DNA of 64,000 nucleotides from Schizochytrium sp. TIO01 (GCA_004764695.1 SMSO01000007.1:79501-143500), one strand, 5' to 3'; positions 41,691 through 53,124 are shown, numbered from the stretch's first letter. The notes: generated by a model from the sequence alone, not told the origin. Numbers and translations are program-made.

Positions 41691-44375
41691 ATGACCCTTT
41701 CTAGGAGCAGAAGAGTTGAAAAGAGACTAGCGTGTGCTCTAGAGAATAGAGAAAGCAAGGACGAATCGAATGCACAGGAGAGAACAATCAACGATGACCT
41801 ATGTTCTGTGGCTGACTGCCTATATGAAAGGGTTGGTCTTGTGGGCTTTGTTGCTGCGCTAGGTCGAAAGTTAGACAACGTCTTCAAAGGTGGAGACAAG
41901 CTTCCGGAGAAAGGAGGCCGAAAGAGCACTTCGACGAACTTCACTACAGATGAGCTTGCTCTGGAGCTTCTATCTATGCATCAAGGTAATGATATCCTTA
42001 TTTTCCTAGGCGAATGGGCAGACAAGAAGTTCCCAAAGAACCTTGAGAATAGGCAACACAACCATAAGGTAGCGAACGAGCTTCTACATAATTTCGGCTT
42101 TGCCGGCAGCTTAGCAGCGTTAGGTCGTTCATCAATAGACAATCGCTATAAAGAGAAATCTGAGCCATGTGGAAACCTACTATGTGCAGCGGAGAGCCTG
42201 GCTTTGCAACTTTTAAAGACGAGCGAAATTGATGGTGCCTTTGTTGTATTAGGTAAAATTGTCTCAGCGAAGAAAAAATCGCAACAACATCAAGATCGAA
42301 ATGTTGAGAATGATCAAGATGATCAAAACCACGATAACGACGACGAGGATGATCGAGTTACCGAAGATGGTCTAGAAGACCGAGAGAGTGAAGCTGATCA
42401 AGATACCCAACACGATGATGACAATCATGACGACGAAGATGTTGAAAATACTCGAAATGGTCAAGATGATCAAGGCGACAATGAAAATAACAAAGCTGAT
42501 CTAAAGACTAAAGATTGTCAAGATGCTCAAGACAACGGTGAAGACGATAAAGATGATCGTAACAGTGATAACAAAGATGCCCATCGTGAGAAGACCGATG
42601 AATATGGCTCAAAAACGCATGTGCATTTTCAATGCATAAAAATCGAAAATACCGCAAATACCACGAATCTCCCCACCCCCAATAAGTGTGTATATGACAC
42701 ACCTGTGAAAGAGATAGGGGACGACATAAAAAATCTTGCAACTACTAAGAAAATCATTGCATGTGAGCGTGATGACAAATACAGTAAGTGTATTGCAGAG
42801 AGCAATGTCGATGACCACCAATCAAAAACTGAAGCGAGAGAGCTCATCTCTCCTGCTGCATTTGAAAGTGATTGTTGCGCACACAATGATGAGACACCTA
42901 AAAGAAAGATATTCGACAAAGCTGCAGAAAAAGGCAGATGCAGAAAGGAAGAAAAATCTAGTGTGCAAAATCATAGTATTAGCAGCATTGGAGATCAAAA
43001 CGTATTAAGCCACAGCAACTACAAAACGTCTAAAGCCAACGAAAATAAAATTAAGACCGATCTTCAAGTAAAGAGGAAGTATGAGCTTGAGCCGCAAAGC
43101 ACGGATAATGATTTCGCACAACTGCCACCACCTCAGAACAACAGTTCTAATCATGCTTCACAGGCGAAAGATACTGCTCAAGGTACACAGAAGCGAAGCA
43201 CGTCAGCAAGGCAAATCAAACGAAATTGTGCAAACAACTCGGAGTCGAGGGCAGAAAAGACTGCACGTGATAGAAAAAGAAGAAAAAACAGCGTTAAGGA
43301 TCATAGAAAGTGTTCGAGCTCGGATGAGAAAGGTTGCAGCAGTAGAGTAGTTTCCGATTCTCCAGAAGGTTTACAAACAAATTCGTCGAGTACGACTCCA
43401 GCAAACTCTGCAGTGGAGCAGCCTGGCCCAAGCGACCTACTTGCACTTATGCACTCATTGCCACAAACAAATTCGTCGAGTATGGCACCAGCAAACTCTG
43501 CAGTGGAGCAGCCTGGCCCAAGCGAACTACTTGCACTTATGCACTCATTGCCACAAGCAAATTCGTCGAGTATGGCACCAGCAAACTCTGCAGTGGAGCA
43601 GCCTGGCCCAAGCGAACTACTTGCACTTATGTACCCATTGCCACAAACAAATTCGTCGAGTATGGCACCAGCAAACTCTGCAGTGGAGCAGCCTGACATA
43701 AGCGAACGACTTGCACTTATGTACCCATTGCCACAAACAAATTCGTCGAGTATGGCACCAGCAAACTCTGCAGTGGAGCAGCCTGACATAAGCGAACGAC
43801 TTGCACTTAGGTACCCATTGCCACAAACAAATTCGTCGAGTATGGCACCAGCAAACTCTGCAGTGGAGCAGCCTGACATAAGCGAACGACTTGCACTTAT
43901 GTACCCATTGCCACAAACAAATTCGTCGAGTATGGCACCAGCAAACTCTGCAGTGGAGCAGCCTGGCCCAAGCGAACTACTTGCACTTATGCACTCATTG
44001 CCACAAGCAAATTCGTCGAGTATGGCACCAGCAAACTCTGCAGTGGAGCAGCCTGGCCCAAGCGAACTACTTGCACTTATGTACTCATTGCCACAAACAT
44101 ATTCGTCGAGTATGGCACCAGCAAACTCTGCAGTGGAGCAGCCTGGCACAAGCGAACTACCTGCACTTTTGTACTCACTGCCACAAACTTATCCTCTTAC
44201 CCCGGCGATGGCCGGAGTTCTGATGGGCCAGAACATAAGCGAAGAGCAGAGGCTGTTTCTAAGCCGGCTTTCACCTCAGGAGTATCTTAGCGTTCTGGAG
44301 AGATTGCGTTCAAGCCAAGAGGAGTTGCTCTATCAGATTTTAGTACAAGGCAGGAATAGCAACACTAGGCACTAA
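41691..44375 (+). CDS. Unknown protein with four N-terminal helical repeats and nine 30-residue C-terminal repeats
   Basis: 894 residues from ATG 41691. No known family recognised. Residues 39-190 contain four imperfect units of a helix (pattern A-x-x-L-x-x-x-L) followed by a hydrophobic turn ending in LG[RKE]: GFVAALGR (52-59), DILIFLGE (101-108), SLAALGR (140-146), AFVVLGK (183-189). Residues about 195-300 are Asp/Asn/Gln/Glu-rich. The middle (300-560) is disordered and Lys/Ser-rich with basic patches such as DRKRRKN that could be nuclear-localisation signals. Residues 562-831 are nine 30-residue tandem repeats. The last about 45 residues look helical (EEQRLFLSRLSPQEYL). No signal peptide or membrane span. 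Possible chromatin or scaffold protein, but this is guesswork. Confidence 0.8.
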   Translation: MTLSRSRRVEKRLACALENRESKDESNAQERTINDDLCSVADCLYERVGLVGFVAALGRKLDNVFKGGDKLPEKGGRKSTSTNFTTDELALELLSMHQGNDILIFLGEWADKKFPKNLENRQHNHKVANELLHNFGFAGSLAALGRSSIDNRYKEKSEPCGNLLCAAESLALQLLKTSEIDGAFVVLGKIVSAKKKSQQHQDRNVENDQDDQNHDNDDEDDRVTEDGLEDRESEADQDTQHDDDNHDDEDVENTRNGQDDQGDNENNKADLKTKDCQDAQDNGEDDKDDRNSDNKDAHREKTDEYGSKTHVHFQCIKIENTANTTNLPTPNKCVYDTPVKEIGDDIKNLATTKKIIACERDDKYSKCIAESNVDDHQSKTEARELISPAAFESDCCAHNDETPKRKIFDKAAEKGRCRKEEKSSVQNHSISSIGDQNVLSHSNYKTSKANENKIKTDLQVKRKYELEPQSTDNDFAQLPPPQNNSSNHASQAKDTAQGTQKRSTSARQIKRNCANNSESRAEKTARDRKRRKNSVKDHRKCSSSDEKGCSSRVVSDSPEGLQTNSSSTTPANSAVEQPGPSDLLALMHSLPQTNSSSMAPANSAVEQPGPSELLALMHSLPQANSSSMAPANSAVEQPGPSELLALMYPLPQTNSSSMAPANSAVEQPDISERLALMYPLPQTNSSSMAPANSAVEQPDISERLALRYPLPQTNSSSMAPANSAVEQPDISERLALMYPLPQTNSSSMAPANSAVEQPGPSELLALMHSLPQANSSSMAPANSAVEQPGPSELLALMYSLPQTYSSSMAPANSAVEQPGTSELPALLYSLPQTYPLTPAMAGVLMGQNISEEQRLFLSRLSPQEYLSVLERLRSSQEELLYQILVQGRNSNTRH
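43374..44183 (+). repeat. Nine tandem 90-bp coding repeats
   Basis: Nine head-to-tail 90-base units, in frame with the host gene, each reading QTNSSSMAPANSAVEQP followed by a variable GPSELLALMHSLP or DISERLALMYPLP tail. Two tail types occur in the order A A A B B B A A A-like. Copies 2-3 and 7-8 are almost the same pair, suggesting a higher-order duplication. The units are nearly identical in DNA. Confidence 0.97.
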
Positions 44376-46834
44376 ATAAACTAAATTTGTCGGATAGCAT
44401 GGCAGCGTTGTAATGAACCACTGCAACAAGGGAGTATTATCCTGGTTTTAAAACATTGCGGACGTCAAGGTGGCGACGAGCTTTAGGATGATCCAGTATC
44501 AGATTAAAAGAAAGTAGGTTGTAAGAATTAGTATGAACAGTGTACTGGAGGAGAATAATTATATAGGAAGAAGAGGTAATGAACTGGTGTTCAAGTGATG
44601 ATGCCGAATCTTATAAACTCTTTTCTGAACAAGATTCCTCATCTTAATATATAGTATTCTATTGTATGCTTAATTTCGAATGTAATCAATTGTCCTTATT
44701 ATTCGATCTGCTAGAAACTCCAACTCTCATCGGCTACAGATTAGCTAGCAAGTAATTGAGAAGTCAAGGTTCTCACAGAGAAGGCTTTTGGTGGCTTTGC
44801 TGAACTAAAATGCTAGATATAGCGATATTTTGACCTTTGAGTTTATTGTTTCGTATATAATCTAAAATATCAAGGCGGTATTATTTGTATTGCGCAGAGT
44901 TGAAGAACATGCGTCCATACCTCGAACGTCTTTTGTTTGGCAAGATCATCCGTCCAGAAGACATGAAAAATAAGCTTTAAGGGTGATGCTTCTTGGTTTA
45001 CTTATGTTGTTGACTACAGAGATATACCACCAACAGGCTAACGACATTGTATTTTAACAATATAATTCTTGAAGAGGCTCAATTGGACTTGTCTCCTCAG
45101 TGGTCGTATGCTGGCATTTACATTATAAATGTATTATATTCTTTGATATTTGCAAGACTTGCGCAAGGCAAGACGCCACAGGAGAAAATAAAATAAACAA
45201 TCACTTGCTAACGCTGACTGAGATTCCCGCATAAAATAAATTGCCAGGGGTTCATTGCGAAAATAAGCAATTCACCACCTGCCTGGTTGCTTGTCACTAG
45301 GCTGCGAAGACAAAGTATTTCAAAATTAACCTCACCAAGACGAGAGTCTTTCAAATTGCTGCTTCCATTGCTTAGCGTGGGTGAGCCAAAGGGCCATTTT
45401 AAGAGCGCAAGGTTAGAAGTCGATCCTAAGGGTTGGTTGTATTTGCACAACTTTCTCTTCCTTTATATCATTCATCCATCAGGGCCACCAAAGGTCTTGA
45501 GGTTCCACAGCCCTAGCAGTAGAGGTAAGGAGTTGACTTTTGTTTCTCGCTGCTTTCACGTGAGAAACGGGCTGTGCTATTACAATCTAAGTGTATTCAT
45601 CGAAAAGTCACCCCGATCGCCAGCATTGGTTCACCAGCTCCTTTTTCTTCATCGTCTCGTCTCCAGTCAGATCTAATTTGATCTCCTGGTCAATTCAGGA
45701 TGACGTCTCGCTAGTCAAAGCTCGCTTTCCCTAACCGTCAGATTCGCCATAACAGGTAACAGCGATTCAACCGAGTTCCAGTCATGATCGTAGCGCCCCC
45801 AAAGCAGCGTCCAAAAACAGCGATACATCATCGGTGACCCTCACAGAAGTTATTGATAAAACGAAGCACTTTTAAAGATTCATAGGCCTTGCTAGTACTT
45901 CCGGACTCCTATCCACTGCTGGCTAGCTTTTCGATTTATCACATGATCATTGAATGTAAAGGTTCCCCAAAACGCGCAGTTTCAAGTTGGCCTTTTGTCT
46001 CTTTTGTTTCTTTTGTTTCTTCCCTCTCAAAGTTCGCCCTTTTGCAGATCTTCGAAGTTCTTTCTGACGGAGTCGGTACTTCGCTAGTAGAGAGAGACAC
46101 CTGAGCGAGTTCTTCTGCACGTCGTTGCGGCTCCTTCGCTTCGCTTACGAGGCTCCAAGCCCAAGTGTTCATGCTTGGACGGCATGAATAGATCGATCGT
46201 TCAACGCGCCAGAGGCTTTGCCGGAAAAGCAGACGGTACAGCAGCGCTTCGAAGTTGTTTCCCTCAAAACTTCATTCGTTAACGCGCACAGAAACTAAAA
46301 CGACTTGTTGGTTTATTATTTTTTATTTTTTAAAATAATTATTATTTTTTTAAATAAAAAAAGGTACCTTAATTAAAATGACCGATGACGTAACGGTAAC
46401 CACGTTTCCTGGAGCCCTTCGAAGGTGCCACTCAGCTCAACGATAACTGTCTCTGTCTCTGTGGAAGGAAGCGCTTAAAGCTCGAATTTAATTTGTTGCC
46501 GCGTTTAGTCCTTCAGGACTCAGGATACCGTTAGATTGTTAGATTGATTTGATTGGATTTCTCATCCCTCAACGGGCCCCCGTGCTACTGTTTAAGCTAA
46601 GCACGCTCTAGGCAGTTCAGAGACAAATTATCTTTGGCAAAAGAAAGAAAGCACAAGAGCCCAAAATCTCAGAGACCAGAAAGTCCAACGTACGCTAACC
46701 GCTCTGACGGCTCGGCCTTCTTGCAGGCAGGCCGACTACAGAGCCTGCTATGTGCTCCTTTGGCGCCTTCTTCTGCCCCGAGGCCGTTGCTGTCTTCTGC
46801 CTTTGGTACTCTTCCTTCGATCTCGCTGTTGCTT

Positions 46835-46916
46835 TGATCGATCGATTGATTGATTGATCGATCGATTGATTGATTGATCGATCGATTGACTGATTGACTG
46901 ATTGATTGATTGATTG
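46835..46916. repeat. GATC/GATT tetranucleotide array
   Basis: Alternating GATC and GATT units with a few GACT, giving an imperfect higher-order period. Confidence 0.9.
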
Positions 46917-47119
46917 TTCACGTGTTTCCTTTTTTTGAGGGGCTGCTTTGGGCCGTGAAAAGATCTGTAGTGTGCGACTGAAGGGGGGTCTAAAAGCTAC
47001 AGAAGAGGTTTCTCCCACAGCTGTTAGAAGGCCAACGCGGTGCTGCTCTCTCTTCGTGGGGCGCCATTGACTCCGCCAACGTCAACTCCAAGGGCCTTTT
47101 CAACTACAGGTTTTCCATC

Positions 47120-47275
47120 AAGCTTCAACTCATTCAAGCTTCAACTCATTCAAGCTTCAACTCATTCAAGCTTCAACTAATTCAAGCTTCAGTCATTTCA
47201 AGCTTCAACTAATCCACAAGCTTCAGTTATTTCAAGCTTCAGCTATTTCAAGCTTCAACTAATCCACAAGCTCCA
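47120..47275. repeat. 16-bp minisatellite with AAGCTT in each unit
   Basis: Ten units of about 16 bases (consensus CAAGCTTCAACTCATT). AAGCTT occurs at 47120, 47136, 47152, 47168, 47184, 47200, 47218, 47234 and 47250, and a degenerate copy at 47268. Right-hand units alternate between two subtypes (…AATCCA and …TTATTT). Confidence 0.95.
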
Positions 47276-48871
47276 AATGGTTATTCAAGACTCAGCAAGC
47301 ATCTTCAAAAGACCGAGGCGCATACATACCCACTCGAATAACCTGCGCAAAAAATCCGACTTGAACAACTTCAGGGTGCCTAAGGAGAAAGAAAGCATTG
47401 GGTCTCGAGCGCTCGTGAGACTGGACATCTTAAAATCTTGCAGCGACGACCTCAATTCGTATGGCGCCCCTGCCGAACCAGGAGATAGATCTAGCTCAAA
47501 GAACCCCAATCGCGCTTATTCTCAAGATCGGCGGTGCAATCGTTCAATTCCAAGACTTCAATCGATCCTAAAAGGAGCCCAACTCGAAGGCGTTCTTCTC
47601 TCCCAAAGAAAGCCCTTTCGTACGCCACAAACGAGACAGAAACCCGCCTGACCCCTCACCTTAGCCACCTTTGAGAGGCCCATTCATCCTTTCCCTCATT
47701 AAAAAAACAAAAAAACAAAACTACAAAAAAAATTCTCCATCGATCCTAAGTCTCTTCTTCATTGCTATTTCCATCTATTTTAAAATTAAAATTAAAATTA
47801 AAATTAAAGAGGAGTTTATATATATATATTTATTTTAAAAATAAAAATAAAAAAGGCCTATGCGGGAAAAGGGCCTAATGAACTTGATGGAAAGAAAGCC
47901 CTAATATGATGATGGGTCATTTTTATCGGCTGGAGAGCAGGATTCGACCCAAGCTCGAGGATAAGAGATCGACTTCAGGCGCCTGTGCGTCTTTCCTCTT
48001 ATCTGCGTGCCGAGAGCTCTGGCCGAGCACCGACAACAGAGAGAGAGCTGCAGTCATCGATCGCTCGAACCAATCGATATCGATGCAGACTCGTCCGTCT
48101 ATGGTTATTGGGGTCCGCTCTGTGCTTTGATGCGCCATTGATTGCTTTGCGATTCATACGTTAAATTACATCGCATTCGTGTTTGAGAGTGGATACGAAT
48201 GTAGATAAATAAATAAATAGAGAGAAGACTGGCGGAGAGAGGGTCTTTCATTTATTGTGCAAGGCTCAGCGGCAATCTCGCAGTGGAGGAGGACGGAGCA
48301 GAAAGAAGCGGCGTCGCCTGGAGAGCGATGCCTGCAAAGGCTTGAGCTCGAGTTTGCAGAAGGCAGGTCATGAAGAGAGCGCGAGGAAGGCCTTCGCGCA
48401 CAGCTTTTCATTTTGATTCGATGGTCTTCGGAAATACCCGCTTTTGCCTTTTTATGTCTGTTCGCTTTGAAGGAAAAGAAGAACAACACAGCTCAATCAG
48501 TTTTCCACCATTATTCCCCACAGTCGATCCCTAAGAGGGGGCGCGAAATGTCTTGGCCACGATCCCTCCCTTATAGCATCACCGGCTCACCTCCAGTGGA
48601 GGGCAGTGGGGGCTGCGGAGGAATACTCCCACAGCCCTAACAGACCCCCATCACGCAGCGCCCCACTGCCTCTCCTCCACAACGGCCGTTGGAAAGACGC
48701 GAAAGACCTCCGCTCCTTTTTCGTCTCTGTCTCTGACTCTGTTTCTTCTGATTCTTGCTTTCCTTCTGTTTCTTTCTGCGCCTTTGGCTCTTCCGTTGCT
48801 GCTGAGGCCCTTTCCATGTGATAGGCTCTCTCCCGCTTTGCTTCTTCCAGCGCCTCTTCTCTCTCGATGCG

Positions 48872-48930
48872 ACAAACAAACAAACAAACAAACAAACAAA
48901 CAAACAAACAAACAAACAAACAAACAAACA
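48872..48930. repeat. (AAAC)n microsatellite
   Basis: About 14-15 units. It creates open frames on both strands (Thr-Asn-Lys-Gln and Val-Cys-Leu-Phe repeats) that are not genes. Confidence 0.95.
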
Positions 48931-50040
48931 GCGAAAGAAACAGCGAAAGATGGGCCTTTCCGGTAAAACGAAACAGAGCCTTCGCCGGTTCGCCGCCAAT
49001 TTCCCCCTCCCTCACAAATCGAGCTTCTCCCACTACCTACACCCTACCTACTGCATACGCTGGGAGTAGCGGCCCACTTTTTTTCTTTCTCCTTCGAGTC
49101 CCTCTTTAAAGGTTAAAACTTCTCTCATCTTTCTTTTTCTCTATAAATACCTTTTAATTTTGTATTTGAAAATAATCAGAATCATCGTAGCTACGGGTAA
49201 CAGTACAATGCAATAAGCTAAGTTGGGACTCTCTCTCTGTTTTTCCCCTCCCTTAGAATAAATAAGAGGGTCTGAGGCCGCCTGCGTTTTAGCTAGGTGG
49301 CCCTATAGGTGTGCTAGTCCAGCCGCTTTTTCCCTCGAGAGACTGTTGGCCAAGACGCTTCATGCTACGCGCCTGCCTTGAAGGCCTTTACAACCACTGC
49401 CGTGCATCGCCATTGCACCCATCGTTCGTCTCCCGTGCATGGCCTTCGAGCTTGAGCAACAGCTTTGAGTTGAAAGCGATGCTTCTGCGCCAACAGCGAA
49501 AGACAAAGGAAGGCTATTTCTTTCTTTCTTTCTTTCTTTCTTTTCTTTTAACTAATTAAAATAATAAATTAAAATCATATTTTAGTTGAAATGAAAAAAA
49601 ATGAGACATCAGAAGAGAAGAACTCAAAGAACCCTGCGCAGAATACAGAGCAGGAGCGGCCGAGCGCAGGGCTGAGAGCCGCCGCTACCCTGAGCCATGC
49701 AGCCTCAGTCCCAACCTCTCGGCTGGTGTGTGTGTATCGTTAATTATCATTGATCGTTTTGATTGTCTCGCGGCATCGCTTCGTTTCCCAAAGACTCTCT
49801 GTCTGTCTGTCTGTCTGTCTATCTTTCAGAGTCTTTCAGAGTCTTTCATTCGCACTTATCTGTCTTTCAGGCGCTCTTTCTCTCTCCTCAATAACGATAA
49901 CGAATCGCAGTGAGTGAGTGAGTGAATGAGTGAGGTATCAGTGGATGAATGGGCGACTGAACGAATGGATGAGTTGACTGCATTCGATCGATCGATCGAT
50001 CGATCTCGATCCCACCCAACTCTGCTCGAAGCGGTCCTCC

Positions 50041-50250
50041 CATTCATTCATTCATTCGCTTATTCATTCATTCGTTTTCTTGTTCATTCGCTTATTTTCA
50101 TTTGCTTATTCATTTTTGTTATTTTCATTCGCTTATTCGATTAATCATTCATTCACTCGCTTATTCATACATTCATTCGCTCATTCATTCACTCATGCGT
50201 TCACTCATTCGTTCACTCATTCATTCATTCGCTTATCCATTCATGGATTC
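50041..50250. repeat. Degenerate ATTC array
   Basis: Interrupted CATT/ATTC tetranucleotide array with recurring CGCTTATTCATT units, about 200 bases. A second, tidier ATTC/ATCC array lies at 50645-50700. Confidence 0.85.
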
Positions 50251-51780
50251 TCTTCAATGGTCAACGAATCGATGTGAGATCGAACAATCAATCAACGACG
50301 TTGAACTCTCAACAACTTTCATTCATTCATTCAACCTTAAACTCACTCCTTTTCTTTCTTCGTCTTGGAACGGCCACAAGAACAAGAACAAGAACAAAGA
50401 AAGAACAAGAACAAGAACAAGAACAACGCAACTCGAGCACAGAAAACCCCGTTCTTCGATCTCTCCCTCTCGCGCGGCAGAGCCCTCCTCCGCCCGCCCG
50501 GCTGAAGGAAGGAAGCAAGCAAGCGAGCGAGCTAGCTAGCTCGCTGGCAGCCAGGCAGGCAGCCCGCCGCCCCCTCTCCTGGCACGAAGGAAGGAAGGCA
50601 GGCGCGAGAGCTTCCCGTTCTGGCATTTCATTTTCGCGCGTCCCATTCATTCATTCATTCATTCACTCATCCATCCATCCACATCCATCCACATCCATCC
50701 ATCCGCACAACCCGCCGCCGCCGCTGCCGGACGAGCAGCGAGGCCGCAGCGGACGGGGAGGACTGCGGCGAGGCCGCTCTCCGCCGCCTGGAGACGCGAG
50801 CAGCAGCCGCTTCAGCCGCCGTCCCAGCCCCACCCCAGCGCCCGCCGAGCACGTTGCCCCAGAAAGGAGGCGGCGCACACGAGAGAGAGAGAGATAGGGA
50901 AAAAGAGGAGCGTGAGTGCTAGCTTTTGCGGTAGCCGCCGCTAGCGCCCCAATTGAGGCTGGGGCTCGTACGGAGACGCGCGCTTAGACTGCCGGCGTTT
51001 CGTTTGGTGCATTTGAGACGGAGAGAGATCGCTCGCTTTTGCTTGCTTGCTTGCTTTGTTATCTATCTGTGGCTGGTTATTGTTGCTTGGTCTTTTGTTG
51101 AAGAACTAGCGCGTGGCGGAGATTGGGGACGAAGCAGTGCAGACTGGCTGGCGTGACGCAGGTGCTTGCTTGCATGGACGTGCTGCAGATCTCTGAGTGG
51201 ATTGGTGTAATAATTGATTGATTGACTGGAGTGAGCAAGTCTAGCTACCTGAAAGCTTGCTAATTGTAAGAGGACGGATCGATTGTGGGGCGACGACGAC
51301 CTTCGCGTTATCGGTGATTTGGGTTCATTGTCTGTTGGATTGGGGACCGAGTGCGTGAGTGCGTGAGTGCGTGAGTGCGTAAGTGCGTGCCTCAGGGCTT
51401 GGCTTCATTAGCGGCGCGAAGGGAAAAACCTGTCGTCTCTGCAGCGCAGCGTGGGAAAAATTGCAGTGGGGGTGCACGGGGTTTCATTTTGGAGTGGCTC
51501 CTTTTGCCAACATACTAGGTTCGCATTAGTTTGCACCGTGTGCTTTGCTCCGAATTCTGACTAGTACGTACCTAGCACTACTTGTTTTGCTCTGCTTGCT
51601 TATTTGCTTATTTGCTTGTTTGCTTGCTTGCTTGCTTTGCTTTGCTTTGCTTTGCATTGCTTACTTACCTACGAACCTACCTACCAATAGGTCAATCACA
51701 CGGCTGGAAATTTTCGGGGGCAAGGATCTCTGGACGCACCTAGTTCCTTCCTAAAGTAGCTAGCTAGCAGCAGCTGGGTG

Positions 51781-53124
51781 ATGCTGGCAGTGCTAGGGAG
51801 ACGTAGTAGAATCAGGATGAACGATTTAGACCACGAACTGGAGAACTGGCGAAGGCAAACTCGCATTCGCAACGGAGGCGACGTTCTCGTGGAACAGCAA
51901 CAACGGGAAGACTTGCAAACCCACATTGGCACAGAAACTTATCATTACCCTGCGGCAGGATACTCTGCATCGTCCGCGGCGTCCTCACTATCATCGAGCG
52001 TATCGTCCAACGATACAAACGATATTTCACCGCTCTCAGCTCCGCACGTGAACCTTGACATCTCGCCACGGGAGGCTTTGAGACCAAAACCCCATCTCCA
52101 ACAGCGATCAAACCAGCAAACCGAAGCAGGAATTTGCTCAACTCGACACAACATCATGATCACCGCACAACGTGCCACGGATGCAACTCCGCAGGGAACT
52201 GCGTGCTACGGAAGCCATGGCGCATGGCACGCTTACTCTGCCGGGAGTTCCCGAGACTTTTCTTCGCCAGGAAGCCATTCGAGCTTTGTTATGTCTTCAG
52301 GCTCATCGACTTGGTCCACACCAAACCACACAAACCAGAAGTTTCACAGTACACAGCAACCTGGTTCCTCTCAAGGAACACCTTGCTTTCGCCGCCAGCG
52401 CTTCACACAGCACAAGCAGGAACAGGAACAGGAACAGACGTCCTCCTCTTCGTTTTCATCATCTTCGTCTTTCTCACCCTCAACCACTTGGTTAGCTGCA
52501 TCGGAATCCACTAAAACGCAGCAACAAAGCTCAACAAGGAGCACCATGTCTCACGACCCCTTCAGCACACCTGCTCAACAGCAGTCCTCACTATGCGCAC
52601 GTGATCAAGGGATCCTTGCACCTGTAAACCCCAACCGCAACCCGCCTCAACCCTTGGCACGCCGTCGTCTTATCAAACCTGTCGCCACCTTGGCAAACGC
52701 ACAAAACCAACCTCTTGATCGCCAGAAGCGTCGTCGAATCCAGCGGATTGTAAGCCTGGACAGTGATGACGAGGAAGACGAGGTTCCCGCTAACAACGGT
52801 GAGCGCTCACGTCTCACAATCAACACCAGTGCAGAAGTGTCAAGGAGCAACATGGGCAACAATAGCGACAGCGAGTCTTGGAGCTCTCCACAGGAACAAC
52901 GCAATGCTCTTGTTAACTCTAAAAATCTTTCTCGTCGTGAGATTTTGCGGCGCCAAATGCGCGTCGAGCTGACGCCCGAGGCGAGCGAGGCAAGGGTTGC
53001 CCACGCTCAAGAATTGCAGCAATCCTCCTCGACGATGTCATCTGTATCTTTTTCTACACATGTACAGTCCACTCTTTCAAGGTCCCGCCAAATTCAATTG
53101 CGATCCCGCCTGGGCCTTTCATGA
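51781..53124 (+). CDS. Ser/Gln-rich, largely disordered protein
   Basis: 447 residues from ATG 51781 (a second ATG lies 12 codons downstream). No known domain. A charged N-terminal segment (DLDHELENWRRQTRIR, about 14-29) is followed by long Ser/Gln/His/Thr-rich stretches, including Ser runs near 60 and 225-240. A basic patch LARRRLIKP (about 293-301) and RQKRRRIQRI (about 316-325) are followed by an acidic SDDEEDE run near 330-336. Near the C-terminus, a conserved-looking helix (LSRREILRRQMRVELTPEASE, about 385-405) is the most structured part. The basic patches suggest nuclear location. Codon usage is like the neighbouring genes. Function unknown. Confidence 0.65.
   Translation: MLAVLGRRSRIRMNDLDHELENWRRQTRIRNGGDVLVEQQQREDLQTHIGTETYHYPAAGYSASSAASSLSSSVSSNDTNDISPLSAPHVNLDISPREALRPKPHLQQRSNQQTEAGICSTRHNIMITAQRATDATPQGTACYGSHGAWHAYSAGSSRDFSSPGSHSSFVMSSGSSTWSTPNHTNQKFHSTQQPGSSQGTPCFRRQRFTQHKQEQEQEQTSSSSFSSSSSFSPSTTWLAASESTKTQQQSSTRSTMSHDPFSTPAQQQSSLCARDQGILAPVNPNRNPPQPLARRRLIKPVATLANAQNQPLDRQKRRRIQRIVSLDSDDEEDEVPANNGERSRLTINTSAEVSRSNMGNNSDSESWSSPQEQRNALVNSKNLSRREILRRQMRVELTPEASEARVAHAQELQQSSSTMSSVSFSTHVQSTLSRSRQIQLRSRLGLS

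Larger units (their letters stand above)
44376..51780. other. Gene-poor, repeat-rich region
   Basis: 7.4 kb in which I can support no gene. Open frames here either lack an ATG (for example the 207-codon frame at 50274-50897, GTG start) or are products of simple repeats (AAAC and ATTC arrays). It contains GATC/GATT arrays (46835-46916), a 16-bp minisatellite (47120-47275), an AAAC array (48872-48930), CTGT (49798-49825), ATTC-type arrays (50041-50250 and 50645-50700), AAGAAC units (50380-50430) and GTGA/GTGC units (51350-51390). GC-rich sequence at 50440-50880 could be an untranslated leader or promoter of the gene at 51781. Confidence 0.6.

Noticed and set aside
43301-44149. 282-codon minus-strand open frame through the 90-bp repeat array
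   Set aside because: It is open only because the 90-bp unit has no stop on the opposite strand; the plus-strand frame carries the protein features. The plus-strand alternative frames there have the same cause.
48587-49033. 148-codon minus-strand frame with a Cys-Leu-Phe-Val repeat
   Set aside because: Made by the AAAC array; no ATG start.
50274-50897. 207-codon plus-strand frame, Arg/Pro/Ser-rich
   Set aside because: Starts with GTG and consists of simple-repeat translation (ATTC, AAGAAC and GC-rich DNA).
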